Shown here piece by piece: positions 1 to 9,100 of a DNA stretch of 35,872 nt (its first letter is position 1; each line of letters starts with the position of its first letter). The translations under genes were made by a program, and so were the position numbers. The notes under the pieces are model-generated. The model did not search any database. It was not told the DNA's origin and worked only from the letters and a program-made list of their open reading frames with translations. Origin of the DNA: an uncultured Clostridia bacterium (GTDB lineage Bacteria; Bacillota; Clostridia; Christensenellales; UBA1242); assembly GCA_944372465.1 (NCBI GenBank), contig CALVZG010000017.1:1-35872 (forward strand). The letters run 5' to 3'.

Positions 1-2028
1 TGTTGTACTGCTACTCCAACTACCTATATTTATCGTCGGTTTCCAACCATTAAATGTATATCCTGTCTTTGTTGCAGTTGGAAGTGAAATCCTACTCTCT
101 ATATTGTATCCTAAAGAACTTATAACTACACCTCCATTACTATCATATTTTATGGTGTATTCTTCCATTTCCCAATTTGCGACAAGTATAATTATTGAAT
201 TTGGATATGATAAATTCTTAAATACTGTTGTTGTAACTTTAGTTGAACCATTTGTCCAATTATATAACCTAGAACTTGAACTTCCATATTGGGCTGTACT
301 TGTATTTAAATTTTGTGCTGTCCAACCTGTAAATCTATATCCTTGTTTCGTTGGGTTTGATATTGTTATTACTTCATCTATTTCTGCTTGTGTTGGAGCA
401 GAACTTCCTGCATAACCGCCATTATAGTTATAACTTATTTTATATTCAAATAACGATTTTAAATATGGATAACCATCATTAATAGACGACTTTATTGCCC
501 ATGTATCAGTAAAATCCCATGGATATGTTGAATCCCAATTTGAAGAATTGGTGTACCAACTTTGACTTTTTGCATAACTTGTTGAACTTAAATTAGAAAT
601 TTTTGTTGTACCCAAATTGCTTTGTGGCGAGCCTATACCATAATTTAAAGTGCAATTTCCGCCAAAATAACAGTTTGTTGGTGGGTAAGAAGTAGAAGAT
701 ACTCCCACAATTCCCCCTAAAAAGCTCCCTCCATTAACATAACCTGTGTTATAGCAATTGGTTATTGTAGTATAACAGGAACCAGCAATTCCAGCAATAA
801 AAGAATTTTCGCCTGTAACACTTCCTGTATTATAGCAGTTGCTTATTGAACAGTTGGAATATTCGCAACTTCCCACAATTCCACCTGCATTCGAACTTAA
901 TCCTGTTACACTGCCTGTATTATAGCAATTACTTATTGTAATTGATGTCGTTACTTTTGAAAAATTAGTCCCTACAATTCCACCTACATATCTATCTTTT
1001 CCAATTATATTGCCTTCATTATAACAATAACTAATTGTAGAATCGTCTCTCATACTCCCCGCAATTCCGCCGACATATCTTCCTTCTCCTGTTACACTCC
1101 CCGTATTATAACAGTTGCTGATTTCAACATTAATCCGTCCTACAACGCCACCTACATCCGAACCTGATCCTGTTATATTGCCCGTATTATAACAGTTGGT
1201 TATTGTAGAGGAAGAACTACAATATCCCGCAACTCCGCCGACATAACTTTCGCCACTAACTTTTCCGGTATTATAACTGTTGGTTATTGTAAAATTATAA
1301 CAATATCCCACAACTCCGCCGACATAACTTTCGCCATTAACTGTTCCGATATTATAACAGTTGGTTATTGTAGAGGAATAACTACAATATCCCACAACTC
1401 CGCTGGCATACATTTCCGAACCCGTTACAGAACCTGCATTATAGCAATTAATAATATTTGTATATCTAGCTTCTCCAGCGATTGCACCTAAATAACGACC
1501 TCCTTGAATATATGAATTTATTATTCCAACATTTATTATTGTTGCAAAATTTGATGAAGTCCCATAAGTTCTCCCGAATAACCCTTGGTAATTAATTGAA
1601 CTTGACTCCGTAAAAAGTCCAGATATGGTATAATTATCACCATCATAATTTCCATCAAAAGAATTAGAAGATCCACCTATAGGTGTCCAATAGTGAGCTG
1701 ACATATCTAAATTTGTGGTCTGTTTAAAATATATTCCGCTATATGTATTCCCTGCATTAACTTGATATGCAAGACCTGCAAGCTCTTTTGCTGATGTGAT
1801 AAGATATGGACTTGAAGATGTTCCAGAGCCTGACCAACTTGTATCTCTATATGATGAACTATCTTGCCAATTATCTGTATTGGTAGGGGCTGTTGCAGCG
1901 TATGAAGAATCATCATTTAATGGCAAACTTGACTCTTTATTTAATGGATAAAAACTTGCAATTAAAAGTATTAAAAGCAATAAAATTGTTAAATTATAAA
2001 TTTTATTTTTTAATATTTCTTTTATCAA
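1..2028 (-). CDS. Large secreted GLUG/InlB-repeat surface protein, 5' part only
   Basis: An open frame of 676 codons without a stop runs off the left edge, so only the N-terminal part is seen. The start is a TTG at 2028-2026, chosen because a strong AGGGGG ribosome site lies about 6 bases upstream and the next residues (MIKEILKNK, then a run of Leu/Ile) look like a signal peptide or membrane segment, with a possible cleavage at SYA before residue 45. Next comes a module of about 90 residues (SPYLITSAKELAGLAY ... TNLDM ... YWTPIGG ... FDGNYDG) of the type that precedes GLUG motifs, then about ten GLUG repeats (NCYNTGSVTG ... VGGIVG). These are followed by two Listeria/Bacteroides (InlB-type) repeats with NGG, GYxFTGW and ANW signatures. 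Such proteins are usually adhesins or other surface proteins; the actual ligand is unknown. Its first module resembles both ends of the giant protein at 6105-19598. Confidence 0.85.
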   Translation of the reverse strand, partial: MIKEILKNKIYNLTILLLLILLIASFYPLNKESSLPLNDDSSYAATAPTNTDNWQDSSSYRDTSWSGSGTSSSPYLITSAKELAGLAYQVNAGNTYSGIYFKQTTNLDMSAHYWTPIGGSSNSFDGNYDGDNYTISGLFTESSSINYQGLFGRTYGTSSNFATIINVGIINSYIQGGRYLGAIAGEARYTNIINCYNAGSVTGSEMYASGVVGYCSYSSTITNCYNIGTVNGESYVGGVVGYCYNFTITNSYNTGKVSGESYVGGVAGYCSSSSTITNCYNTGNITGSGSDVGGVVGRINVEISNCYNTGSVTGEGRYVGGIAGSMRDDSTISYCYNEGNIIGKDRYVGGIVGTNFSKVTTSITISNCYNTGSVTGLSSNAGGIVGSCEYSNCSISNCYNTGSVTGENSFIAGIAGSCYTTITNCYNTGYVNGGSFLGGIVGVSSTSYPPTNCYFGGNCTLNYGIGSPQSNLGTTKISNLSSTSYAKSQSWYTNSSNWDSTYPWDFTDTWAIKSSINDGYPYLKSLFEYKISYNYNGGYAGSSAPTQAEIDEVITISNPTKQGYRFTGWTAQNLNTSTAQYGSSSSRLYNWTNGSTKVTTTVFKNLSYPNSIIILVANWEMEEYTIKYDSNGGVVISSLGYNIESRISLPTATKTGYTFNGWKPTINIGSWSSSTT
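690..1530 (-). repeat. GLUG repeat array inside the surface-protein gene
   Basis: About ten tandem units of roughly 24-31 codons each encode variations of I(T/S)NCYNTGSVTG followed by YVGGIVG. The repetition also shows in the DNA: TATAA(C/T) followed by an ACN-GGN-type stretch recurs on the minus strand. Units differ in length and in the variable linker (Ser/Tyr-rich), so the array is degenerate and not a recent perfect duplication. The region is clearly richer in G+C than the core genes (26 of 60 bases at 1141-1200). Nearly every unit carries a Cys, as is common for this motif. Confidence 0.85.
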
Positions 2029-2335
2029 ATTTACCCCCTACATTTATTTTTGGCATAATTCTAAATTTTATTATAAATCATAAGTCTATGAGTTATTTAT
2101 ATATAATATTATTTATTTTTTGTGTCCATTTTGTCAAGCAAATAATAGATTTAAATATTGATTTTATGTATAAATTAAATTTGTTTATTGTTTGTATTTT
2201 AAAATAAAATGCCGAAAAATAAAATTATATATTAAATTACTTCAATAATAGCAGAAAAATTAATGTTTACAATTGACAAAAGCCAATTTATTTTCTATAA
2301 TAAATTAGTTACTATTTAAAAAGGAGGCACACATT
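2029..2335. other. Intergenic region between divergent surface-protein gene and rpmH
   Basis: About 307 bases of A/T-rich sequence separate the TTG start of the minus-strand surface protein from rpmH. The right half carries the rpmH promoter (2273-2301). A TTGACA on the minus strand (2132-2137) could be a -35 for the leftward gene, but no good -10 lies at the right distance. I found no DnaA-box-like 9-mer, although in many relatives oriC lies next to rpmH. Confidence 0.6.
2273..2301 (+). promoter_or_regulatory. Consensus sigma-70/sigma-A promoter of the rpmH operon
   Basis: TTGACA (2273-2278), a 17-base spacer and TATAAT (2296-2301) match the housekeeping promoter exactly. A strong AAGGAGG ribosome site (2321-2327) and the rpmH ATG follow. 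It presumably drives rpmH-rnpA-yidD-yidC and perhaps jag. Confidence 0.9.
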
Positions 2336-2470
2336 ATGAAAAGAACTTATCAGCCAAAGAAAAGACAAAGAAGTAAAGTTCATGGTTTTAGAGAAAGAAT
2401 GAGAACTAATGGCGGAAGAAATGTTTTAAAAAGAAGAAGAAATCGTGGAAGAAAAAAATTGTCTGCTTAA
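2336..2470 (+). CDS. rpmH: 50S ribosomal protein L34
   Basis: The 44-residue, Arg/Lys-rich protein starts [18 protein letters not shown] and ends RGRKKLSA, the normal length and sequence of bL34, a small protein of the large ribosomal subunit. The ATG is 9 bases after AAGGAGG. Its last 26 bases overlap the start of rnpA in another frame, as in many bacteria where rpmH and rnpA are co-expressed. It is the first gene of a co-directional operon behind a near-consensus promoter. Confidence 0.97.
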   Translation: MKRTYQPKKRQRSKVHGFRERMRTNGGRNVLKRRRNRGRKKLSA

Positions 2471-2834
2471 TACAAAAGAAAGGCATGACCACAGGTTAAA
2501 AAAAAATAAACAATTTACCTATATTTTTAGAAAAGGTGATAGAGTTCACACTAAAAATTTTATATTGTTTTATGTTAAAAGCAAATATAAACATTATAAG
2601 ATAGGATACTCTATATCAAAAAAAGAAGGCAAAGCAAATAAAAGAAATTTATTAAAAAGACGATTGAAAGAGATTGTTCGCTTAAATTTATTGCCTCAAG
2701 ACAATTATAATTATATTTTGCAAGCCCGTTTTGGTGCTTGTGATTTGAATTTTTGTGATATAAGGAAACAACTCGTAACTCTATTTGAAAAAGTAAAAGA
2801 TAATGAAAAAAAAGATAAAATTAATATTCATTAA
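2445..2834 (+). CDS. rnpA: Ribonuclease P protein component
   Basis: The 129-residue protein is the small basic subunit of RNase P, which helps the catalytic RNA remove 5' leaders from tRNA precursors. It shows HRLKKNKQF near residue 16, FRKGDRV and the family's RNR motif ([13 protein letters not shown], about residues 64-76). The GTG at 2445 is the only reasonable start: an upstream in-frame ATG at 2421 meets a stop two codons later, and there is no ATG, GTG or TTG between 2445 and the conserved HRLKKN. This gives about ten more N-terminal residues than usual and a 26-base overlap with rpmH. The gene overlaps yidD by 32 bases at its 3' end. Confidence 0.95.
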   Translation: MEEKNCLLNTKERHDHRLKKNKQFTYIFRKGDRVHTKNFILFYVKSKYKHYKIGYSISKKEGKANKRNLLKRRLKEIVRLNLLPQDNYNYILQARFGACDLNFCDIRKQLVTLFEKVKDNEKKDKINIH

Positions 2835-3069
2835 TTTGTTGAAATCGCCTGTTTATTTTTATAAATATTGTATCTCACCGCTTATCCCTCATTCTTGTAA
2901 GTTTTATCCTACATGTTCATGCTATATGCTTGATGCTATAAATCAATTTGGGATAATTGGAGTCTTTAAAGGTTTAAAAAGAGTAAGCAGATGCAATCCT
3001 TGGAACAAAAACAGTGGTTATGACCCAGTCCCTATTAATATTAAAGGAGAAATTAAATGGCTATTTTAA
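2803..3069 (+). CDS. yidD: Membrane protein insertion efficiency factor YidD
   Basis: The 88-residue protein has the family pattern: a hydrophobic or amphipathic N-terminus, YKYCISPLIPHSCKFYPTCS with its conserved cysteines, and SRCNPWNKNSGYDPVP. YidD family members are small inner-membrane-associated proteins encoded between rnpA and yidC that assist membrane protein insertion. It starts at an ATG 32 bases inside the end of rnpA and overlaps the yidC start by 13 bases, which suggests translational coupling. Confidence 0.95.
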   Translation: MKKKIKLIFINLLKSPVYFYKYCISPLIPHSCKFYPTCSCYMLDAINQFGIIGVFKGLKRVSRCNPWNKNSGYDPVPINIKGEIKWLF

Positions 3070-4526
3070 GCACACTTTTGGCAGTGAGCGAGCCGTCTGG
3101 ATTTTGGATATCAATTATTAAAGCTTTTGAGGCTGTAACAAACAATTATGTTCTTGCTATTATTTTCTTGACAGTTGTTATTAGAATAATATGGGGAATA
3201 GTTGATACATTCAGCAAATACAATCAGCAAAAAATGAATGCTATTCAAGTAAAATTGCAACCAGAACTTGAAAAAGTAAAAGCAAAATATGCAAACTCAC
3301 CCCAACAATTAAACCAAAAACAAAATGAAATCTATAGGCGCTATTATGGTAAAAGTTATTACACTGGGTGCCTTGCAATGCTTATTATACTTGCATTAAA
3401 TTTTCTTATTTTTATCACTTTGTTTACTGGATTAAACTCAATGGCAGGTTATAATATTGACAAAGGTTATAATAATTTGAAATTTAATTATGCAAATGCT
3501 ATAAATGTTATTGATGACTACTTTGAAGGTAATTATCAGGACGAAGCAAAATTAGATATATTTAAAGATTATCAAAGTTTGGGATTTGTTATAGAAGTAA
3601 TCGACCAAACTCAAACAATATCTTTAGTGAAATATCAAACTGATGGAGAAAACAACTTTATACTTGATGAAAATCAAAACAAAATAGTTGAAGAAGTATT
3701 AAATACCATAGAATATAGTACAAATTTTGGATATATTGAAACTGTTTCACAAGAAGTTAACGGAAATATCATAACTTCTCAAAAGGCTGTTACTTCAAAT
3801 GAATATATTATTACTATATTAAATAAGATTTTCCCTATCTATGCTGAAGGAGAAGAAGAAGGTTCTAAAGAAATAATTTTAATAGAAGATTATCAACCTG
3901 TAGTTGACGCAGATGGAAACATTTTATTAGACGAAAATAAAAATGAGATTTATCAAGACCTGTATCTCTCTACGGCAATTCAAAATGTATGTATGGCTTA
4001 TGTTGTTGATTCATATGACCTAAATCATGACAGTTTCTTATGGATAGAGAATATTTGGATTGCTGACTCTCCTGCTATTCAATCTATAATGAGTTATGAA
4101 AATTTAGTATCTCAAGTAGGTTCGGCAAATATTGAAAATGGAGAAGAGCAAATTTATAACGCTTTTATGGGAGATTTGCAAGAAGCAAGAGGCCGTGTGA
4201 ATGGATATTATATTTTGCCTATTCTTTGTGTAGTTGTTTCTTCTTTAAGTATTGTTTTAAATAATTTATATACAAAACGAAAAAATAGAAAAGAAGGCAA
4301 AGAGATAAAAGCACAAGGTGCGGCAAAATGGATGCAAATTATTATTCCTGTTATGCTTGGTTTGTTTGCACTTTTCTATAACAGTGTGTTTGCAATATAT
4401 ATGTTGACAGGACAAGTTGTTTCTACTATTTTATTACCACTTCAACTTCTAGTAGTTGATAAAATTATAAATAGAAAAACTAAAATTGAAGATAATAATA
4501 CTATAGATTATTCAAGAAAATTTTAA
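3057..4526 (+). CDS. yidC: YidC/SpoIIIJ/Oxa1-family membrane insertase with enlarged outer loop
   Basis: YidC inserts and folds membrane proteins, alone or with SecYEG. The ATG at 3057 follows AAAGGAGA. The five-helix core is recognisable: TM1 about 30-50 with the conserved groove Arg (R43 in VVIRIIWG); the cytoplasmic helical hairpin (about 51-100, QQKMNAIQ ... QKQNEIYRRY); TM2 about 104-125; TM3 about 383-403 (ILPILCVVVSS); TM4-TM5 about 427-468. The protein has 489 residues, against roughly 260-290 for Gram-positive homologues. The extra length lies between TM2 and the conserved HDSFLWIENIWIADSP block (324-340): an acidic stretch at about 130-323 that should be outside the cell. No lipobox is visible. 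The frame is intact, so the insert is real coding sequence. Confidence 0.95.
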   Translation: MAILSTLLAVSEPSGFWISIIKAFEAVTNNYVLAIIFLTVVIRIIWGIVDTFSKYNQQKMNAIQVKLQPELEKVKAKYANSPQQLNQKQNEIYRRYYGKSYYTGCLAMLIILALNFLIFITLFTGLNSMAGYNIDKGYNNLKFNYANAINVIDDYFEGNYQDEAKLDIFKDYQSLGFVIEVIDQTQTISLVKYQTDGENNFILDENQNKIVEEVLNTIEYSTNFGYIETVSQEVNGNIITSQKAVTSNEYIITILNKIFPIYAEGEEEGSKEIILIEDYQPVVDADGNILLDENKNEIYQDLYLSTAIQNVCMAYVVDSYDLNHDSFLWIENIWIADSPAIQSIMSYENLVSQVGSANIENGEEQIYNAFMGDLQEARGRVNGYYILPILCVVVSSLSIVLNNLYTKRKNRKEGKEIKAQGAAKWMQIIIPVMLGLFALFYNSVFAIYMLTGQVVSTILLPLQLLVVDKIINRKTKIEDNNTIDYSRKF

Positions 4527-4593
4527 AACTGAAGTTTAAAATAAGGGAATATGATAATTTAAAATCTTTAAATTTAATATAAAAAATAATAAT

Positions 4594-4611
4594 GAAAGTT
4601 CTAAAACTTTC
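4594..4611 (+). other. Small hairpin just upstream of the jag ribosome site
   Basis: GAAAGTT, a CTAA loop and AACTTTC form a 7-bp stem directly before TTTGGAGG. It is not followed by a T-run, so it is not a classic terminator. It could be an RNA-stability or translation-control element in the 99-base yidC-jag gap, or chance. Confidence 0.35.
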
Positions 4612-4625
4612 TATTTGGAGGAAAT

Positions 4626-5444
4626 ATGTTTTCTTGTGAGGGAATTGGAAAAACTATAGAAAAAGCAATAGAAAACGCTTTGCTTGAACTTAAAGCAATA
4701 CGCGAAGATGTAGATATAAAAATATTAAATGAAGGGGGGCTTTTTAAAAAAGCAAAAGTTCTTGTAACCATTTCAGAGGAAGCACGCCCTAAATATGAAA
4801 AAAGAAAACTTTTTGTTGAAGAAGAAAAAAAAGAAGAGTTAAATGACAATTTAAAAAATAAATCTCAAGAAGAAAAGGATTTAACGACAGATAAAGAAAT
4901 TACTAAAATCGATATTAAATCACAAAACAAAGAAAATGACGAAATAAAAGATATTTCAAAAACTGAAGATAATGCTAAAGACAATTTTGATGAAAAACAA
5001 GAAAAAATTGTCCCTCCACATCAATTTTTAAAAGGTCTTTTTGATGTCGCCGGTAAAGAAGTTGAAATTAACATTAACGAAGATGAAAAATATATTCACA
5101 TAAGCGTTATCGGTAATGATTTGGGCAACATGATAGGTCATAGAGGAGATTGTTTCTATGCAATAAGCAAATTAGTTTCCATTCTTGCTGGTAAGCAAAG
5201 CAAAAAAATTCTTTTAGATATTGGCGGTTATAGAGAAAAAAGAGCAGAATCTCTTATTAACCTTGCAAAACGCACAGCGGAAAAAGTAGCAAAAAGTGGA
5301 AGATATATCAAACTTTTACCTATGAATCCAGCCGACAGAAGAATAATTCACACTGCACTTCAAGATGACAATCGTGTTACTACCTTATCTAAAGGAACAG
5401 AACCAAATCGTTATGTAATCGTTTTCCCAAAAAATGAAGATTAA
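4626..5444 (+). CDS. jag: Jag/KhpB (SpoIIIJ-associated) RNA-binding protein
   Basis: The 272-residue protein has the standard three-part layout. A Jag-N domain (about 1-50, GIGKTIEKAIENALLEL ... GGLFKKAKV) is followed by a charged, probably disordered Lys/Glu linker (about 51-128), then a KH domain (about 132-200, GxxG loop as GHRG at 171-174) and an R3H domain (about 203-268, R238 and H242 in ADRRIIH). The family (EloR/KhpB) binds RNA with KhpA and is linked to cell elongation in related Firmicutes. The ATG follows TTTGGAGG. The gene lies 99 bases after yidC, as usual, and is followed by a terminator. Confidence 0.95.
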   Translation: MFSCEGIGKTIEKAIENALLELKAIREDVDIKILNEGGLFKKAKVLVTISEEARPKYEKRKLFVEEEKKEELNDNLKNKSQEEKDLTTDKEITKIDIKSQNKENDEIKDISKTEDNAKDNFDEKQEKIVPPHQFLKGLFDVAGKEVEININEDEKYIHISVIGNDLGNMIGHRGDCFYAISKLVSILAGKQSKKILLDIGGYREKRAESLINLAKRTAEKVAKSGRYIKLLPMNPADRRIIHTALQDDNRVTTLSKGTEPNRYVIVFPKNED

Positions 5445-5461
5445 AAAATTTAAAATTACTA

Positions 5462-5495
5462 AAATGTCTAATAATAACTATTAGGCATTTTTATA
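5462..5495 (+). terminator. Intrinsic terminator after jag
   Basis: AAATGTCTAAT, a 7-base loop and ATTAGGCATTT form an 11-bp stem with one G-T pair, followed by TTATAT. It would end the rpmH-jag transcript and implies a separate promoter for the downstream Nudix gene. Confidence 0.8.
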
Positions 5496-5531
5496 TGTTA
5501 AAGAAATAATATTATAAATATTGGAGGTTTT

Positions 5532-6023
5532 ATGAATGATATTTCCTATATCAGCAACGACAATAAGTTTAATTTTAGAGTTTGTTGTTTAATTGAAAAT
5601 AAAAATAAATATCTACTTGAAAAAAACATTGAAACAGATTTTTTAAATTTGCCCGGAGGAAGAGTCCATCTTTTAGAAAACACATATGACGCTATAAAAA
5701 GAGAACTTAAAGAAGAATTAAATCTTGATAATGTCAATCCTAAATTAATTAAGACTTCAGAACAATTTTTTGTGTTTGATAATATAAATTATCATGAAAT
5801 TAATTTTGTTTATTATATAAAATTAAAAAATGATAATGTTTTGTGTAGACAAAAAGAAATTAAAAATTTAGATAACAAAAATGAAACAATGGTATGGATT
5901 AATAAGAAACAATTAAAAAATTATAAAATACTTCCTGAATTTATTTACAATTTAAAAAATAGTAGACATATTTCACATCTCATTTTCAATAAAATAGATT
6001 ATAATTTAATACAATTTAATTAA
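5532..6023 (+). CDS. Nudix hydrolase, substrate unknown
   Basis: The 163-residue protein carries a Nudix box at about residues 43-65: G43-x5-E49-x7-R57-E58-L59-x-E61-E62-x-N64-L65. It departs from the usual pattern only in having Asn at the second Gly position; the metal-binding Glu residues are intact. Nudix enzymes cleave a nucleoside diphosphate linked to another group; the residues seen do not tell which one. The ATG follows TTGGAGG with good spacing. It lies between two terminators, so it is probably a single-gene unit; a TATAAA-like -10 lies near 5513, but no clear -35. Confidence 0.88.
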   Translation: MNDISYISNDNKFNFRVCCLIENKNKYLLEKNIETDFLNLPGGRVHLLENTYDAIKRELKEELNLDNVNPKLIKTSEQFFVFDNINYHEINFVYYIKLKNDNVLCRQKEIKNLDNKNETMVWINKKQLKNYKILPEFIYNLKNSRHISHLIFNKIDYNLIQFN

Positions 6024-6067
6024 ATTAATTAAAAATTTAATTTTTATAAAAGAAAATATTTTTAATA

Positions 6068-6097
6068 AAATACACCTTCAAAAATGAAGGCGTATTT
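6068..6097. terminator. Bidirectional terminator between the Nudix gene and the giant gene
   Basis: AAATAC-A-CCTTC, an AAAAAT loop and GAAGG-C-GTATTT form a stem with one internal mismatch and A/T-rich flanks on both sides. It sits between two convergent genes, 44 bases after the Nudix stop and 8 bases before the giant gene's stop (on the other strand), so it can serve both. Confidence 0.85.
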
Positions 6098-6104
6098 ATT
6101 TTAC

Positions 6105-9100
6105 CTATGAATTTGCTATTTCTTGCATTTTCATTTTTCTTCTTTTTCTAATATAGTAATAAATTAACAGTAATAATAACAATAAGATAATTATTCCTCC
6201 AATTATCGCAAAAGCAACTGCAAGTATACTGTTATCTTTATAAATATTCGCATTTTCTCCAACACACCAGAACAATCCTCCATATGAAACATTTGGATTT
6301 GAATATGTTTTATAAAGTGTAATATTACTTAAATCATAAGACTCAAGATACATAGTTCCATTAAATGGATTTTCTTGTGTGCCTATAGGTTCCCAAAATC
6401 TGCCATAGAAATCTATATCTGCAACTACACGATAAACAGCATCAGAATATTTTAATCCATTGTTATTGATAAGTCCGTTATTTACCGCATATGCTACAAA
6501 AGCCATCTCTGAAGCACTTCTCACAAAATATGGTTTGTCTTCTGTTCCTAAACCTAATAAACTTTTTGCTCTAACATCTTCGTCGAGCCATGTTAGTCTT
6601 GCAAAAACAACATTTATTTGAATATTATATGCTTCTAAAAGTTCTGTGAACGCCTGATTTATGATTAACTCGTCATTAACATACATATTCATAACATTAT
6701 ATTCTGTTGAGTTGACCACTGCTATAATATTAGATACTTTATAATTTGTAGAAGGATAAACTCTTAATGTTGCACTATCACCATATAAAATTTGGAATAT
6801 ATTTCCGTTGCTTACATCAATTTGTAGCCCTTCTGGAGAAATATAAACTAAATTCCCTGCACGAATAACTTCATTGTTATCAACATTATCTTCTATTTGA
6901 ATGTTAAATGTCAGATTAATTTTTTCTTTATCAAGATTTAAAACTATATCTAGCAAATAGCCTTCCCCTGATGCCGTAAGTTCATTTGCGTTTAATTTAT
7001 ACAAATATTCATAATAACCTGTTACTTGATTTTGTTGTTCGTTAAATATTGCTCCTTGAATACTTACGCCATAACCCCAAGCCTGGTTGATAATAATCTT
7101 AATCGTTTGCCCAACTGAAGCAGTAAATGTTTGTTGATTATTAACTAAAACATTATCTAAATAGATTCCTATAATTTTATGGATGCCAGAGATTGACGAA
7201 CTATCCACGCTTATATTTACAGGTTTCCCTTCAAAAACAGCAATAAGGTTTAATGGAGAAGTTATGAGGTTGCTAAAAGTATATGTATATGAACCGGTTT
7301 CTGAATCATATTGTCCATAAATTAAAGTATTAGAATCAACATTTCTCCAATATAAGAAATTATATCCATTAGCAGGAGTAGCAACAATAGTCAATGTTTC
7401 TTCAGGAGAGAAAGTATTTCCAGTAAGCATAACATCATTTTGATAGAGTGCCGTTTCACCACCCTCATTGTTTGTTGTCAAAGTAAATTTAGGATAATAA
7501 ATGGCTTTTATTAGATAATTTCCTTGATTATAAACCATCTCGAAATTAGAAGAATAATTATTTGGCTCGCCTCCATTAATGGATACCTGCCAATACATAA
7601 ACTCATAGCCTTCATATTGATAAGCCTGTAATTTTAGACTCGTTCCTTCTGAAACTTCTGCATACCACTTATCATTTTGACTTGTCCAATAAGTTGTTTG
7701 ATTTAAATTAACTATTATATCTTCAATCTCTATTTTATTTAGATTGTTATCAAACCCTTCAGGTATAAAATCTATTGTTAGAATAGCTTTATTATAAAGC
7801 CAAGCCGCATAAATAGTAAAGGTTTGTGTTGCAGGATTAAAGTTTGAGTCAGCAACATATCTATTTCCGTCCCAAGTGTAACCTGTTTCTGTCCACGCTT
7901 TTAAGACATTACCATTTCTATCCACATATTGAGTTCCCTGACCTGCCTCTTTTGTATAATATCCATCAAGTGTAAAACCTTCTCTTGACGGAAATATAAT
8001 TTCTCTATCTTCGTCAGAAAGTGAAGAAATGGAGAAAATTTCACCATAAGTTAATGCATCTTCTAAAAGAACTTCATATTGTTCATTTGGATAAGATACT
8101 TTAAATATTAAATCATAAATTTTAGGTTCAACATATATGTAAATAATTGCATCTGCATTAATATTAGTAATTTGCAAAGATGATGATTTTGTAAATCCAT
8201 CAATAGTAGGGTCATTGCCTTTAACCAAACCGGCAGTAATTGCGTTTTCATCAAATTGTCCTGTCAAGTATTCTACTTTATAAAGCAATTTTCCATTGTC
8301 ATCAGTCATAAGGTCATAAGCAAATTGAGAGTTTATAGACATATAGACATTTGCACCTGTTATGGCTTTAATAGTAACATTGCTTGTGTTATTTTGACTT
8401 ATTTTTACAAGTGTTGAAGTTGTATCAACATTGATTTTTCCTGCTGAAAGAGAGGTTATACTATTTTGATTGACAAATTTAATTTGTACACTATTTTCAG
8501 AAGCAGTAAATATAACTTGTAATAAAATACCATCTTTAACACCACTAACAGCATATAAATGTGTGGAATTTACATCATACTCGCTAACAACAATGTTCGG
8601 ACTGGCAGATGAAATTGAAGCATTAAATCCACTTTTTTCTTCTACAATAAAGAAAATTGTAGCATCTGTTTTAGATAAAAGGTCATAGTCAAAATACATA
8701 GTACCATCTGCGTTTAAATAAGCACTTTCATCTGCTTTATTACCATTTTCATCTGCTATATAAACAAGTCCGCCTTCGTCTGTAGCATAAGTAAATTCAT
8801 AATTGACTTGTAATACTGCCTGTACATGAACATAGGCATCGCTTGCTTTAAAGGTAATAGAGATTGTGCTGAATGGACTTTGAGGATTTGGAGAGATAGT
8901 AAGATTTTGCCCTTCTAAGATATAAATATATCCGCAGTCAACTAAATTTTTGTTATCAATTAAAATTGTATCTATCTCATACCCATCATCTGGTTGAATT
9001 TGAATAACTATGTCTTTATTTAATTTTATAGTAGCAACTATTGTTCGCCCACCATTTACAGTTACGCTTTCCATTTCCTCTTGAGCAAGAGTAAAATGCC

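Noticed and set aside
104..415. Plus-strand open frame of 103 codons
   Set aside because: It lies antisense to the clearly coding minus-strand surface-protein gene, has no good ribosome site and no family features.
1893..2207. Plus-strand open frame of 104 codons ahead of rpmH
   Set aside because: It overlaps the start of the leftward surface protein, has no ribosome site, and its hydrophobic translation is what A/T-rich non-coding DNA gives by chance.
6105..6240. LPxTG sortase signal at the end of the giant protein
   Set aside because: No LPxTG or close variant precedes the C-terminal hydrophobic segment.
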